From NCBI RefSeq assembly GCF_014192715.1, contig NZ_JACHYH010000009.1, positions 1-64,000 of the forward strand: 64,000 nt of DNA. The letters run 5' to 3'. Shown here piece after piece: positions 1 to 10,360 of this stretch. The position numbers and the translations under genes were made by a program. Position 1 is the stretch's first letter; the number at the start of each line of letters is the position of its first letter. This stretch comes from Luteibacter sp. Sphag1AF. Its GTDB lineage: Bacteria > Pseudomonadota > Gammaproteobacteria > Xanthomonadales > Rhodanobacteraceae. The notes beneath the pieces are model-generated. The model saw only the letters and a list, made by a program, of their open reading frames with translations, had not been told where the DNA came from and searched no databases.

Positions 1-99
1 GACAGCCTCGGCGGGCTGACACCCGCCGAGTTCAGGCAGCAAAACGACCCGGCAACCTCGGGTTATGGTTGGCACTAACTAACGGGGGGTCGACACCCA
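1..99 (+). mobile_element. Right end of an IS3-family insertion sequence (partial)
   Basis: Positions 1-78 read in frame as the last 25 codons plus stop (TAA at 76-78) of an IS3-type OrfB transposase, with the familiar ending LGGLTPAEF...NDPATSGYGWH. The 21 bases after the stop (79-99) end in CA; read inward they start TGTCGACCCCCCG, as expected for an IS3-family terminal inverted repeat. The rest of the element lies left of the window. The IS end falls inside the reading frame of the neighbouring integrase, so it is the cause of that gene's truncation. The family call rests on the transposase C-terminus and the TG...CA ends only. Confidence 0.75.
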
Positions 100-1250
100 T
101 CGGTTTTCACACTGGGAAACAGACGTGACTCACCTGCTTTGCGCAGTGATTCGACACGCTTGAGAAGACCGAGCTTCGCCAGCGCAGGATGGATAGGAAT
201 GGTTCGAACACTGATATCCGACTTGACTGATTGCCCCTCGGCTTCATCTGTGATGCGGATACAGGGAATACCGTCCACTTCCACGAAGTCAGCCAAGGTC
301 ACTTGCCCAACTTCTGCCACACGGGCTCCGGTATACAAACCCACCCAAGCGCCCCAGCGTGCTGATTCACTCAGTCCACCTTCCAACGCCTTGGTGTCAT
401 ACAAGGCCTGGACCTGCTCCTTCGAAAAAGGCTTAAACCCCAAAGCACGACGTTGACGTTTCTCACGCATGCCGTAGATGACCTGGCCGGCTGCGGGGTT
501 TTCATCCTTCGCAAAAGCCGGGTAGTACCCACGAGCCTTCGCCCAATCGAAAAAGCCCCTGAGGTAGCTGAGCTTGTTGACGATGGTTGGAGTTTCGAGT
601 TTGCTGGACCTGAGCGCCATGACCCAGTTGCCAACATCGATGCGCTGAGCATCCTTCAAGGGATTCATCTCGCCATAGTGACGAGCGAACCCCTCGACCG
701 CTGTGGTCTTTATTTTGAAGGTCTTGGTCTTGGTCTTGGTGCTGGATTTGATCTCAGCCAACCACTGCACCACAGCCTTGCCGATAGCAATGCTCGGAAT
801 GTTTGATGCGGAGGGGGTTGAAGATGAAGCGGCCGATGCAACCTGAGCGGCTCGCATGAAGTCTTGATAATAAGACTCTTGGTCTAACGGCCCGATGCGG
901 TCGAGCGCATCCATGGCAAACCCATGGTCCTCTTCACCATTAGCCTCGATTTCAACGGTTCCATCGGGGCGACGAATCACCCGATACCGGTCACGCGTCT
1001 TCCGTTGAGTGATTTCCGAAACAGTTGGAATGCCATCCTTAGCCACACTCAGTCCCCAAACCTGTGTGAGGGTTTGAGCATACCTTTCCACGAGACACAA
1101 CGCACGTTTCTGCGCTGTCAGTAAATCTCTTGTATGAAGGCTACGGGTGACTTCCGTCCGACCCGTTTTGCGTGCGTGTTGGGATGGAAACCGCTGGCGA
1201 AAATGCCACACCCCAGTTGGGGCAAATCGCAGGTAATTTGGAATGCGCAT
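75..1250 (-). pseudogene. Tyrosine-type phage/island integrase, 3' end cut by IS insertion
   Basis: The 391-residue reading frame starts MRIPNYLRF and has the N-terminal arm seen in DUF6538-type integrases, a SAM-like core-binding segment (about residues 150-260) and the start of the catalytic domain with TGARVAEV (first catalytic Arg) and a lysine-containing beta-hairpin. The HxxR box and the catalytic Tyr are missing: the native frame stops matching at about position 100, where the terminal repeat of an IS3 element begins, and the last few codons are IS-derived. It should therefore not be catalytically active. It lies just past the 3' end of tRNA-Ser, the classical position of an integrase that uses a tRNA 3' end as attachment site, so an island probably extends to the left. 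Confidence 0.8.
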
Positions 1251-1336
1251 ATCGGCTCACTGTGGACCGATATGTGGAGTGACGAGCCCCTCTCGGCTTC
1301 GAGAAAAACCATTATAAATCAAATACTTACAAGGAC

Positions 1337-1426
1337 TGGCGGAGAGAGTGGGATTCGAACCCACGGTAGGCTCACACCTACGGCAGTTTTCAAGACTGCT
1401 GCCTTAAACCACTCGGCCATCTCTCC
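1337..1426 (-). tRNA. tRNA-Ser (anticodon UGA)
   Basis: On the minus strand a 90-nt cloverleaf with a long variable arm can be drawn. The acceptor stem GGAGAGA pairs with TCTCTCC, followed by discriminator G and an encoded CCA (1337-1339). The anticodon loop is CTTGAAA, giving UGA, and the T-loop is GGTTCGAATCC. The long variable arm identifies the serine family. It is next to serS on the same strand and probably served as attachment site for the truncated integrase on its 3' side. Confidence 0.95.
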
Positions 1427-1435
1427 GTAAATTGT

Positions 1436-1460
1436 CGGGGACGCCATTGCAGCGTCCCCG
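1436..1460 (-). terminator. Stem-loop between serS and tRNA-Ser
   Basis: CGGGGACGC and GCGTCCCCG form a 9-bp stem with a 7-nt loop in the 50-bp gap downstream of serS. There is no clear U-run on the minus strand, so it may be a weak terminator or a processing signal between serS and the tRNA. Confidence 0.35.
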
Positions 1461-1477
1461 GTGGGCATTGTACCCGG

Positions 1478-2848
<1,371 letters not shown>

Positions 2849-3274
2849 TCAGCGGCTGAGCTGTTTTTGCAGGCCTTGCAGGGTCGCCAGCCAGCCCTTG
2901 GTCATGGCGTCTTTGTCTTCGCGCTTGACGTCGTGGCCCAGCATCAGGACGCAACCGCCGTCGACCGAGGGCTCGATCTCGATGGACACGGTCACGGTGT
3001 CCGGGCTGATCGAGGGCACAGTCAGCGTGAACCACAGCACATCCGGACGCTGCAGGCGGAGGTACGTGCCGGTGTGCAGCACGTCCTGCCCCTTGCGGCG
3101 CTCGGTGATGGAGTAATGGCCACCTTTGCGGGGGTCGATCTGCACGTCGATCATTTCGCCCTTGGGCGTGGCGAACAACCAGGTGCGAACCACTTTCGGA
3201 TCAAGCCAGGCGTCAAAGACGCGCTCGGCGGTATCGCGGAAGCGGAATTCGATTTCGAGCATATCCATGGTCAT
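2849..3274 (-). CDS. SRPBCC / AHSA1-like domain protein
   Basis: A 141-residue protein made almost entirely of one START/Bet v1-like (SRPBCC, activator-of-Hsp90-ATPase-like) fold. It begins with IEFRFRDTAERVFDAWLDP, has a central KGGHYSITERRKG strand and ends with MTKGWLATLQGLQKQL, the long C-terminal helix of this fold. Such proteins bind hydrophobic ligands or act in stress responses; the substrate here cannot be told. The start at 3274 (MTMDMLEI) is preferred because the fold begins there; the frame stays open upstream but looks non-coding. Next to serS without an obvious functional link. Confidence 0.75.
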   Translation of the reverse strand: MTMDMLEIEFRFRDTAERVFDAWLDPKVVRTWLFATPKGEMIDVQIDPRKGGHYSITERRKGQDVLHTGTYLRLQRPDVLWFTLTVPSISPDTVTVSIEIEPSVDGGCVLMLGHDVKREDKDAMTKGWLATLQGLQKQLSR

Positions 3275-3324
3275 TGCGGTGCTGCTTTCTTCAAAAAAGA
3301 GAGGGGAACGGTGGCGGATTCGCC

Positions 3325-3906
3325 CTATGAAGGCAAGCGCGCACGCAATTCTGTCCGTCCCAGCCACCATGACATGACGGCGCCGGCAATCAGCCAGCCC
3401 ACCACTTGCTCCACGAGGGAGCCCAGCGTGAAGGCCACGGGGAAGCGGTACCAGTTCCAGTACGGCACGCTGATGCTCAGCCAGGTGAATACGCCGAAAC
3501 CCACGGCAAGCCATGTTCGGCGGGAACGGCGGGGAGTGCACCAGATCATGCCCAGCGCCACGACAAGGGCGGCCAGGGTGCCGGCAAACCATTGAACAAT
3601 CAGTTCACCGCCCATGTTCATGCCGTCCCTGCCCGTGGGCTGGTAGACGATGAAGGCGTAGGGGTTGGCCAGCGCGCGCTCACGGTAGGCGGCTTTGGAC
3701 GCTGGGTCGTGGTGGGACATGTCGAACCACGGGAGCACGTAGATGCCCGGCTCTTGCGGGAGGCTGGTTTTCAGAGCCGCCATCACCGGGGCTTCGGAGG
3801 TGGGGCCACGCATGGACAATTCGCCAATGGGCAGCGCCATGTGCGCGAAAGCACCCCAGAGGAAGATGACGATGCCGCCAATCAGACCTGCGATAACGAT
3901 ACGCAT
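3325..3906 (-). CDS. Conserved hypothetical membrane protein
   Basis: 193 residues, not recognised as a named family. The N-terminus MRIVIAGLIGGIVIFLWGAF is a membrane helix or signal anchor. Then comes a soluble, probably periplasmic part of about 75 residues, followed by three more hydrophobic helices (around residues 103-122, 132-150 and 158-180). The soluble part contains PGIYVLPWFD and an NPYAFIVYQP stretch. The gene follows the SRPBCC gene's strand with a 50-bp gap and may be cotranscribed with it. Function unknown. Confidence 0.65.
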   Translation of the reverse strand: MRIVIAGLIGGIVIFLWGAFAHMALPIGELSMRGPTSEAPVMAALKTSLPQEPGIYVLPWFDMSHHDPASKAAYRERALANPYAFIVYQPTGRDGMNMGGELIVQWFAGTLAALVVALGMIWCTPRRSRRTWLAVGFGVFTWLSISVPYWNWYRFPVAFTLGSLVEQVVGWLIAGAVMSWWLGRTELRARLPS

Positions 3907-4032
3907 GATGCCGGCCTCTTCGCTGGGGTTGTAGGAGACAGATTACCCCGGTGGGCGGTGGCCGGTATGGGTCGTTTGGGCTAGCTGAGGTTTGTGAGCG
4001 ATTCTTTCGGAACGGCGCAATAACCCATCGCA

Positions 4033-4051
4033 AGCAGGCTCACTCCCACAG
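4033..4051. repeat. REP-like repeat unit
   Basis: The core AGCAGGCTCACTCCCACAG matches the unit at 24229-24247 at 18 of 19 positions. It lies in the 160-bp gap between rarA and the upstream membrane-protein gene, typical of dispersed extragenic palindromic sequences. Confidence 0.5.
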
Positions 4052-4068
4052 ACGCACGTTGGGGCGGG

Positions 4069-5403
4069 TTATTTGTTTGTTCTTGCCGCTTTTCTTGCTG
4101 CGCGGAGTGCGTCCAGCTTTTCCCGGAGTTTCGATTCAAGGCCGCGTTCTACCGGTTCGTAGAACGTCACGTCGGCCAGTTCGTCCGGCAGGCATTGCTG
4201 GTCGAGGGCGACGCCGCCTTCCACGTCGTGGTCGTACTGGTAGCCGGTGCCGTAGCCCAGGCCTTTCATCAGTTTCGTCGGCGCGTTGCGCAGGTGCATG
4301 GGCACGTCCAGCGTACCCATCTGGCGCACGGTGGCTTTGGCCTGGTTGTAGGCCTTGTAGGCCGCGTTGCTTTTCGGGGCAATGGCCAGCCAGATGGCGA
4401 GCTGAGCCAGGCCCAGCTCGCCTTCGGGGCTGCCCAGTCGTTCGTAGGTGTCCCATGCATCCAGCGCCATGCGCCACGCGCGCGGTTCGGCCAGGCCTAC
4501 ATCTTCCACCGCCATGCGGGTCATGCGACGTGCGAGGTAAAGCGGGTCGCAACCGCCGTCCAGCATGCGGGTCAGCCAGTACACGGCAGCGTCGGGATCG
4601 GACGAGCGCACCGATTTATGCAGCGCGGAAATCTGGTCGTAGAACTGCTCGCCACTCTTGTCGAAACGACGCGTACGGTCGGCCAGCACCTGCGTCAGGG
4701 TGGCCTCGTCAATGCGGTTGTCCACCGCCAGTTCGGAGGCGATTTCCAGAAGCGTCAGTGCGCGGCGCACATCGCCGTCAGCTGCCGACGCAATCAGCGC
4801 CAGCGATGCATCATTGACGTCCAGCACCAGCTCGCCGAGCCCACGTTCGTGATCGTTCAACGCACGGCGCAGCGCGCCCACGATGGCGTCGGGGCTTACT
4901 GCATCCAGCACGTGCACACGGCAGCGCGAAAGAAGTGCGGAGTTCAATTCAAACGACGGGTTTTCCGTGGTGGCGCCCACGAAGATGATGACACCCCGCT
5001 CGATGTGCGGCAGGAAGGCGTCCTGCTGCGCCTTGTTGAAGCGATGGACCTCGTCCACGAACAACACGGTGCGCCGGCCTTGCGCGAAATTGCCTTCGGC
5101 TTCGGCCAGCGCTTTGCGCACATCGGGCAAGCCCGACATCACGGCGGAGATCGCGCGGAAATCAGCGTCGGCGTAACGTGCCACCAGTAGCGCGAGCGTG
5201 GTCTTGCCACACCCGGGCGGCCCCCACAGGATCATGGAATGTACCCTGCCCGCTTCCAGTGCGCGGCGCAGCGGCTTGCCCTCTTCCAGCAGACGCGGCT
5301 GCCCGACAATTTCGTCGAGCGCACGCGGACGCATGCGCTCAGCCAGGGGCTTCAGCGCTTCGGGTTCGGCAAAGAGGCCGGGTTCGCGAAACTGGGACGA
5401 CAT
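4069..5403 (-). CDS. rarA: Replication-associated recombination protein A (AAA+ ATPase)
   Basis: A 444-residue AAA+ protein of the RarA/MgsA (Mgs1/WRNIP1) family, which acts at stalled replication forks and gaps together with SSB and RecA. It has Walker A GPPGCGKTTLA (residues 61-71), Walker B LFVDEVHRF (114-122), the sensor segment GATTENPSFE and the C-terminal MgsA tetramerisation part with NAYKAYNQA and the GYGTGYQYDHD signature. The start MSSQFREPG at 5403 is preferred because family similarity begins there; an ATG ten codons upstream (5433) is possible, and neither has a strong ribosome-binding site. Its position near lolA-ftsK is the usual xanthomonad order. Confidence 0.95.
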   Translation of the reverse strand: MSSQFREPGLFAEPEALKPLAERMRPRALDEIVGQPRLLEEGKPLRRALEAGRVHSMILWGPPGCGKTTLALLVARYADADFRAISAVMSGLPDVRKALAEAEGNFAQGRRTVLFVDEVHRFNKAQQDAFLPHIERGVIIFVGATTENPSFELNSALLSRCRVHVLDAVSPDAIVGALRRALNDHERGLGELVLDVNDASLALIASAADGDVRRALTLLEIASELAVDNRIDEATLTQVLADRTRRFDKSGEQFYDQISALHKSVRSSDPDAAVYWLTRMLDGGCDPLYLARRMTRMAVEDVGLAEPRAWRMALDAWDTYERLGSPEGELGLAQLAIWLAIAPKSNAAYKAYNQAKATVRQMGTLDVPMHLRNAPTKLMKGLGYGTGYQYDHDVEGGVALDQQCLPDELADVTFYEPVERGLESKLREKLDALRAARKAARTNK

Positions 5404-5517
5404 GGGATCACGCTCGGCAAAACAGGCGGCCATTATCGCCGGTTTGGCGTGATCACGGCCTGACCGCCCCGCAGCGCACCGGAGGCGGTCTTTTCACGGG
5501 CGTACCCGCAAGCGCGC

Positions 5518-6882
5518 TCAGGGCGCCCTGGGCTTGCGCAGCAGGCTGATAGCCATGCCGGCCACAAGGGCGGCGCCTGCGATCAGCACCACCCACAGCA
5601 GTGGCCGCGTCCAGTCATAGGGCACCTTGGGAGCTTCCAGCGCGGCCGGGCCGGACGCGTCTTCGCGGGTGCCGACCTTCGATTCGGCCGGGGTCCAGCT
5701 ATCGCCATTCCTGCTGCGCAGGCTGGCGATGGCGTCATCCACCGGGTAACTGGCACGGCGCGCCATGTAGCTGCCGACCAGCAACTTGTACGGTGCCCTG
5801 CCCTCCGGCAGAAACACGAAGCGATCCGGCGTCCAGCCTACCGAAAGCTTCGGCGGCTGCCGTAGCGCCACGGGCGTACGCAGGCGAATGATCTGCGTGC
5901 GTGCGGCCTGGAAGCTGAGTTCCGGTCGCGCGTCCACACCGCCCACGCGGGTGACGGACACTTCGCCCATGGATTGCACGACGCCGCTGGCTTCATCAAA
6001 GGTGCTGACGTCGAAACGCGCCACGCTGTCACTGTCGCCCAGCGACACACGCACGCTGTCCACCGGCAACGCAGCTTTCAGCCGGAATTCGTACGTCGTG
6101 CCCGCCGTAGTGGCCAGGGGCGTGGGCGTGCTGGTGGGCACGTCCAGCCACTGACGACGCTGATCGGCCGCTGTGGTGGTGTCGAGGAACTGGCCTGTCA
6201 GCTTCACCGTGGCCGCCGCAGCGTCTGCATCGGCCCACGGTGCATCGCCCTGCGTCAGATGCACACGGTAATAGCGGGCAGGCTCGCCGCCCACGCGCAC
6301 GGTGCGCTGATCGACGGAGTCATCGCCGCGCTTGAGCGAAATAACCGGCTCTTCGGCGGCGCGCAGTTCCCAGTGCTGCAAATCGTTGCTGGCTTCCACG
6401 TTCACCGTGATGCTGGCATCGCTGCTTTGCGGCGCGAATTCCAGTGCGTCCAGCGTGATGGACCGTTTGGCATCCAGCAGCCAGTCGCGCGGACCTGCCT
6501 GCGCGCTGGCTTTGCCCGGGTCGATCACGATGTCGCCATTGGCGTTGCGTTGAATGCGCGCACCGGGTGCGCCATCGGCCACCGCAGGCACGGGCAGCAG
6601 GCGTGCGCTGACTTCCACGGGCGTGGGCGACGGCGGCGCATCGGTGTAGCGGCCAAAAGGCACGTCACGGCCATCCGCATCCACCACGCTGATGTCGGCC
6701 AGCGACGCATCGCGACGCGCCCACGTGTAGGCATCGGCGGGCAGATCGACCAGATAGGCCGGCGCGCCAGGCACCACTGTCAGCGGATACGCATACGCGT
6801 AGTCGCCCGGGGTGCCGGCTGCATGCACACCGCTGGCGACGGTCAGAAGGCCGATGCAGCACACAAGCAGGTTACGACGCAT
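5518..6882 (-). CDS. DUF3999 family exported protein
   Basis: A 454-residue protein. The N-terminus MRRNLLVCCIGLLTVASGVHA is a signal peptide with an A-x-A-like cleavage site. A long beta-rich extracytoplasmic part resembling DUF3999 proteins follows, and the C-terminus has one membrane helix (LLWVVLIAGAALVAGMAISL) with a short basic tail. The start at 6882 overlaps the end of the DUF2339 gene by 11 bp, so the two are translationally linked and probably work together in the envelope. The reaction or substrate is unknown. Confidence 0.75.
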   Translation of the reverse strand: MRRNLLVCCIGLLTVASGVHAAGTPGDYAYAYPLTVVPGAPAYLVDLPADAYTWARRDASLADISVVDADGRDVPFGRYTDAPPSPTPVEVSARLLPVPAVADGAPGARIQRNANGDIVIDPGKASAQAGPRDWLLDAKRSITLDALEFAPQSSDASITVNVEASNDLQHWELRAAEEPVISLKRGDDSVDQRTVRVGGEPARYYRVHLTQGDAPWADADAAAATVKLTGQFLDTTTAADQRRQWLDVPTSTPTPLATTAGTTYEFRLKAALPVDSVRVSLGDSDSVARFDVSTFDEASGVVQSMGEVSVTRVGGVDARPELSFQAARTQIIRLRTPVALRQPPKLSVGWTPDRFVFLPEGRAPYKLLVGSYMARRASYPVDDAIASLRSRNGDSWTPAESKVGTREDASGPAALEAPKVPYDWTRPLLWVVLIAGAALVAGMAISLLRKPRAP

Positions 6883-9604
6883 GGGGCGACTCCGGATCAA
6901 GGTTGGCTGCCGGGCGCGGTGGCGCCGGCGCGAAATAGCCGATGACGGTGCACAGCAGGCCATAGGCAATGAAAGAGGCAATACCGAACAGGTTGCCGAG
7001 CTGCGCGCGGTCCACCAGCAGCAGTTTGGCGAGGACCACGGCCATGGTGACCGCACCGGCCGTCCACAGCGCACGCTGTCCGCGCTTTGAGCCCACCACC
7101 CAGGCGACCACGCCGATGACGCTCCACACCACGGTCAGCGACAGCTGCGCCAGATGAGAGGAGAAAATCGCATCGCCCCACGGCGCACCGCCCATTTGGG
7201 CGACGGCGCGCAAGGTCGCGCTGGTGACGAAGGCAAACATTGCCGCCCACAGCACGGCCGGCCGTGCTGCACGCACGGGCGGCGGCGCATCCGCGTCGCC
7301 CATGGCGCGCGCCAGCAGCAACAACGCGCCCATGAGGAACAGTTCGATGGGGTTGAGCAGCGGCATGAACGGCAACGGCCCCGCACTGCCCTGGATAAAC
7401 AGGGCATACAGCGCGCAGATGGCCACCACAAAGCCCGACGACAGCAACAGCAGGCTGCGCGTCAGCGGCTCAATGGCGGACAACGGCAACGCGAGGCGAC
7501 GCGGCCACACACTGCTTGCCACCATCAGCGCCACCACAGGCAACGCAGGCAATACGAACTGCCAGCCTTCGTGCAGCCAGTACGACCGATAGAACGCCAG
7601 CGCGATACCCACCACCGCCAGCGCGACCCAGCGCCACCACCAGAGCACGTGGTTGGCAACGGCCACAAATGCCGTTGCCGGCCGCAGGCGCAGCGTGCGC
7701 CATCCGGTTATCACCGCCACGACGATGGCCATGAGCCACCACCCCGCGAACGGCTGCACCAGCGCGGTAAACGTGGTGCCCACCGCCACAATGCTGGCAG
7801 CGATCAGCGCGGACACGCTCCAGTCCACCACGCCGCGCGCAAGCGGCTGCGTGATGCAGCGGGCGAACTCCGCTGCCATCCACGCCGTCACCGCAAACAG
7901 CACGAACACCAGCGGAATTTCATGCAGCGCACTGAAGGTGAACCAGTTGATTTCATACAGCGTGCCGCTCAGCCACCACAGCAACGCCCACGCATACATC
8001 AGCACAGACACGGCACGCGCAAACCATGTGCGGCCATGACGATCAAACAGCCATGCACTGGTCGCGCCCGCCAGCACCAGCAGCACCACACCCACATAGG
8101 CCGCGTTGAGCACGGGCGTGGAAGCGTGTCCGTGGAACGCGGTCCAGAACGCCCACGACAAGGCCGCAAACAGTTGCAGGCCCACACCGCTCCAAAGCGG
8201 CAGTCGACGTCCCTGACGGAAGCCCAGCCAGATCAGGCCCGCACCTTCCAGCGCGAACACGCTGGCCGTGACCGTGGCGCTCAATGCCAGCGGCACCGCC
8301 AGCGTAGCGAACGCCACGGCGAGTACCGCCCACGTGTCGCGCAATGCGGCCATGTCGTCGCGGCTGCGAATAACCCATGCAATGGCGACGTAGATCGCGG
8401 CCACGGCCAGCGCAGAAAGCGCCAGCGGCGTGCCCTGCCAATCCAGCAACGCGCCTTGCAGCAGCAGACTGACCAACGGGTTGCCGAACATCAGGCAACC
8501 ATCCAGCACGGCGCGATTCCGCTGCGGCGAACGCAGCACGTGCAGCCACGGGATGGCCAGATAGAAAAGGAAATTGAGGATCAGGAACGGCTCGGTGCTG
8601 GCAAACAGCGACGAGTCGTACTTCAGCACGCCCCACGCGGTGCCAACACCGAAGGTGGCGATGAAGCCCAGCACATTGAGGATGCGCCATGCGCGCTTCC
8701 ACGCGATGCCGAGAATGGCGACGTTGAGCACGGCGTAATAAGAGAACAGCGCCACATGATTGCCGCTGCCGGTGGACACGAGAATCGGCGTGGCGAACCC
8801 CGCGATCAGCCCCAGCACGGCCAGCGCCACGGCATCCTGCAAGACGGCCAGCACACCAATGCCAGCCACCATCACCACCAGCAGCACGAAAGCGGCCAGC
8901 GGCGGAATCATGCCGTAGAGGTGATACGCCGAAAAAATGGTCATCAGCAGTACGCCTATGGAACCGCCCTGCAATGACAGGGAGAAGCTGCGCCGCGTTT
9001 CGCGATGCCGCCAGGCGAACGCCACGCCGCCGATGGCGGCCAGCGCAATGGCTGCAAGCCGCACCGACACGGGCAGCACGAACAGCCCCTGATCCGATGC
9101 GTATTTCAACGATGCCGCGATGCCTGCGAACAACACGAGCATGCCGATCTTGACCGGCACGTTGCCTTCGGTGAACCAGCGTTTGATGCTGCCAAACGCT
9201 CGCTCGATGACCGACGGCCCTGCGGGTTCGCGCGGCATCGGCGGCGGCATCGGCGGCGGCACGGGCGGCTGCGCAGGATGGGAGAACACCGGGATGGGCG
9301 GAGCCACCGGACGCGGCACATCCACCACGGGCGGAACGACCACCGGCGGGGGTACGGCTTGCGCTTGCGGCGATGGAACGGGCGCCTGTGGCCACGCTAC
9401 AGGAGGCGCTTCGGCGGGCACCACAATGGTGGGTGCGGCTGTGCGCAGTTCGGCAATCTGTCGCCGTACGTTGTCCAGATCGCGGCTCAGGCCGCCGAGT
9501 CGTCCCCATACAAGGCCGATGGCGAAACCTGCTGCTGCGCCCTCGTAGCCTTGCCCGATAAGGCCACCCACGATGGCCCCGACAATCGCCCACACGATAA
9601 CCAT
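6872..9604 (-). CDS. DUF2339 family polytopic membrane protein
   Basis: About 910 residues. The first 35 are hydrophobic and glycine-rich (IVWAIVGAIVGGLIGQGYEG), followed by a short coiled coil (LDNVRRQIAEL) and a proline/valine/alanine-rich linker (roughly residues 60-125). More than twenty predicted membrane helices run to the C-terminus, as in DUF2339 proteins. The start MVIVWAIVG at 9604 is chosen because the membrane anchor begins there; an ATG nine codons upstream (9631) is also open. It is paired by an 11-bp overlap with the DUF3999 gene. No biochemical role is established that I know of. Confidence 0.8.
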   Translation of the reverse strand: MVIVWAIVGAIVGGLIGQGYEGAAAGFAIGLVWGRLGGLSRDLDNVRRQIAELRTAAPTIVVPAEAPPVAWPQAPVPSPQAQAVPPPVVVPPVVDVPRPVAPPIPVFSHPAQPPVPPPMPPPMPREPAGPSVIERAFGSIKRWFTEGNVPVKIGMLVLFAGIAASLKYASDQGLFVLPVSVRLAAIALAAIGGVAFAWRHRETRRSFSLSLQGGSIGVLLMTIFSAYHLYGMIPPLAAFVLLVVMVAGIGVLAVLQDAVALAVLGLIAGFATPILVSTGSGNHVALFSYYAVLNVAILGIAWKRAWRILNVLGFIATFGVGTAWGVLKYDSSLFASTEPFLILNFLFYLAIPWLHVLRSPQRNRAVLDGCLMFGNPLVSLLLQGALLDWQGTPLALSALAVAAIYVAIAWVIRSRDDMAALRDTWAVLAVAFATLAVPLALSATVTASVFALEGAGLIWLGFRQGRRLPLWSGVGLQLFAALSWAFWTAFHGHASTPVLNAAYVGVVLLVLAGATSAWLFDRHGRTWFARAVSVLMYAWALLWWLSGTLYEINWFTFSALHEIPLVFVLFAVTAWMAAEFARCITQPLARGVVDWSVSALIAASIVAVGTTFTALVQPFAGWWLMAIVVAVITGWRTLRLRPATAFVAVANHVLWWWRWVALAVVGIALAFYRSYWLHEGWQFVLPALPVVALMVASSVWPRRLALPLSAIEPLTRSLLLLSSGFVVAICALYALFIQGSAGPLPFMPLLNPIELFLMGALLLLARAMGDADAPPPVRAARPAVLWAAMFAFVTSATLRAVAQMGGAPWGDAIFSSHLAQLSLTVVWSVIGVVAWVVGSKRGQRALWTAGAVTMAVVLAKLLLVDRAQLGNLFGIASFIAYGLLCTVIGYFAPAPPRPAANLDPESPHAS

Positions 9605-9639
9605 GCGTCCCGTTGACTCCCTGTACGGCACCCCGCCGC

Positions 9640-9658
9640 CGCGTGCAGTCTTGCACGC
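9640..9658 (-). terminator. Stem-loop downstream of lolA
   Basis: CGCGTGCA and TGCACGCG form a stem with a 4-nt loop in the gap between lolA and the DUF2339 gene. No U-run follows, so termination is uncertain. Confidence 0.3.
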
Positions 9659-9680
9659 GGGTTGTTAAGCGGGAAGAAGG

Positions 9681-10331
9681 TCAGTTCCTGACCGGCTGGG
9701 TCATCAGCACGGGCGCGTCGCCGATCACGTCGGTGCCTGCGGGAGGCGTGAAGGTGAACGTGCCTTCGGGCAAGGTGGCGTTGCGCTGCCAGCCGGCAAA
9801 ACGGATGACCGTGCTGTTGCCCAGCTGATCGCGAATTTCCATGCGGGCCAGGCCCGTGGCGTCGAAACCGAGGTCGGCATAGGCGAACTGCGGGTCCTTG
9901 CCGGTGGAGGTCAGGCGCAGCCACACCAGACCATCGCGCGCGGGCTGTTCGGCCACTTTGAAGTCGCGATCCAGCTGGCTGATGTCGGTCAGCACGGTGA
10001 GCGGGCTCTGCGATTCCTCGGTGCTCTGCTTGCGGACGGAAACCTGTTCCAGGTCCGGATCGTAGATCCACACGCGGCTGCCATCAGCGACGATGGTCTG
10101 CTTCGACGGGCTGAGCACTTCCCAGCGGAACTGGCGCGGCGCTTCCAGCGCCAGCGTGCCGGTGCTGGTCTTGCCTGCATCGCCATTGGGCGAGGACAGC
10201 GTCTGGCTGAAACGGCCGGACAGCGAGTGCAGCCCCTTGGCGAAGGTGTCCAGTCGCTCGCGCGCGGCACCGGCCGCCACGGCGGAAAAACTGCACACAG
10301 ACAGGGCGAGCGTCAGGGCCAGACGTTTCAT
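9681..10331 (-). CDS. lolA: Outer-membrane lipoprotein carrier protein LolA
   Basis: A 216-residue periplasmic chaperone that takes lipoproteins from LolCDE at the inner membrane to LolB at the outer membrane. The signal peptide MKRLALTLALSVCSFSAVAA is clear. It is followed by the family pattern LDTFAKGLHSLSGRFSQT, DGSRVWIYDPDLEQVSV (the conserved strand-turn region) and QSPLTVLTD. The start at 10331 puts the signal peptide at the N-terminus; upstream in-frame codons overlap the next gene. Gene order ftsK-(142-aa gene)-lolA-rarA is conserved in spirit with other xanthomonads. Confidence 0.93.
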   Translation of the reverse strand: MKRLALTLALSVCSFSAVAAGAARERLDTFAKGLHSLSGRFSQTLSSPNGDAGKTSTGTLALEAPRQFRWEVLSPSKQTIVADGSRVWIYDPDLEQVSVRKQSTEESQSPLTVLTDISQLDRDFKVAEQPARDGLVWLRLTSTGKDPQFAYADLGFDATGLARMEIRDQLGNSTVIRFAGWQRNATLPEGTFTFTPPAGTDVIGDAPVLMTQPVRN

Positions 10332-10360
10332 GGTGAGGATTCCGTGGGATGTCGGCGCGA

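Noticed and set aside
7154-8977. 600-codon plus-strand frame opposite the DUF2339 gene
   Set aside because: Gln/His/Arg-rich shadow of a membrane protein gene.
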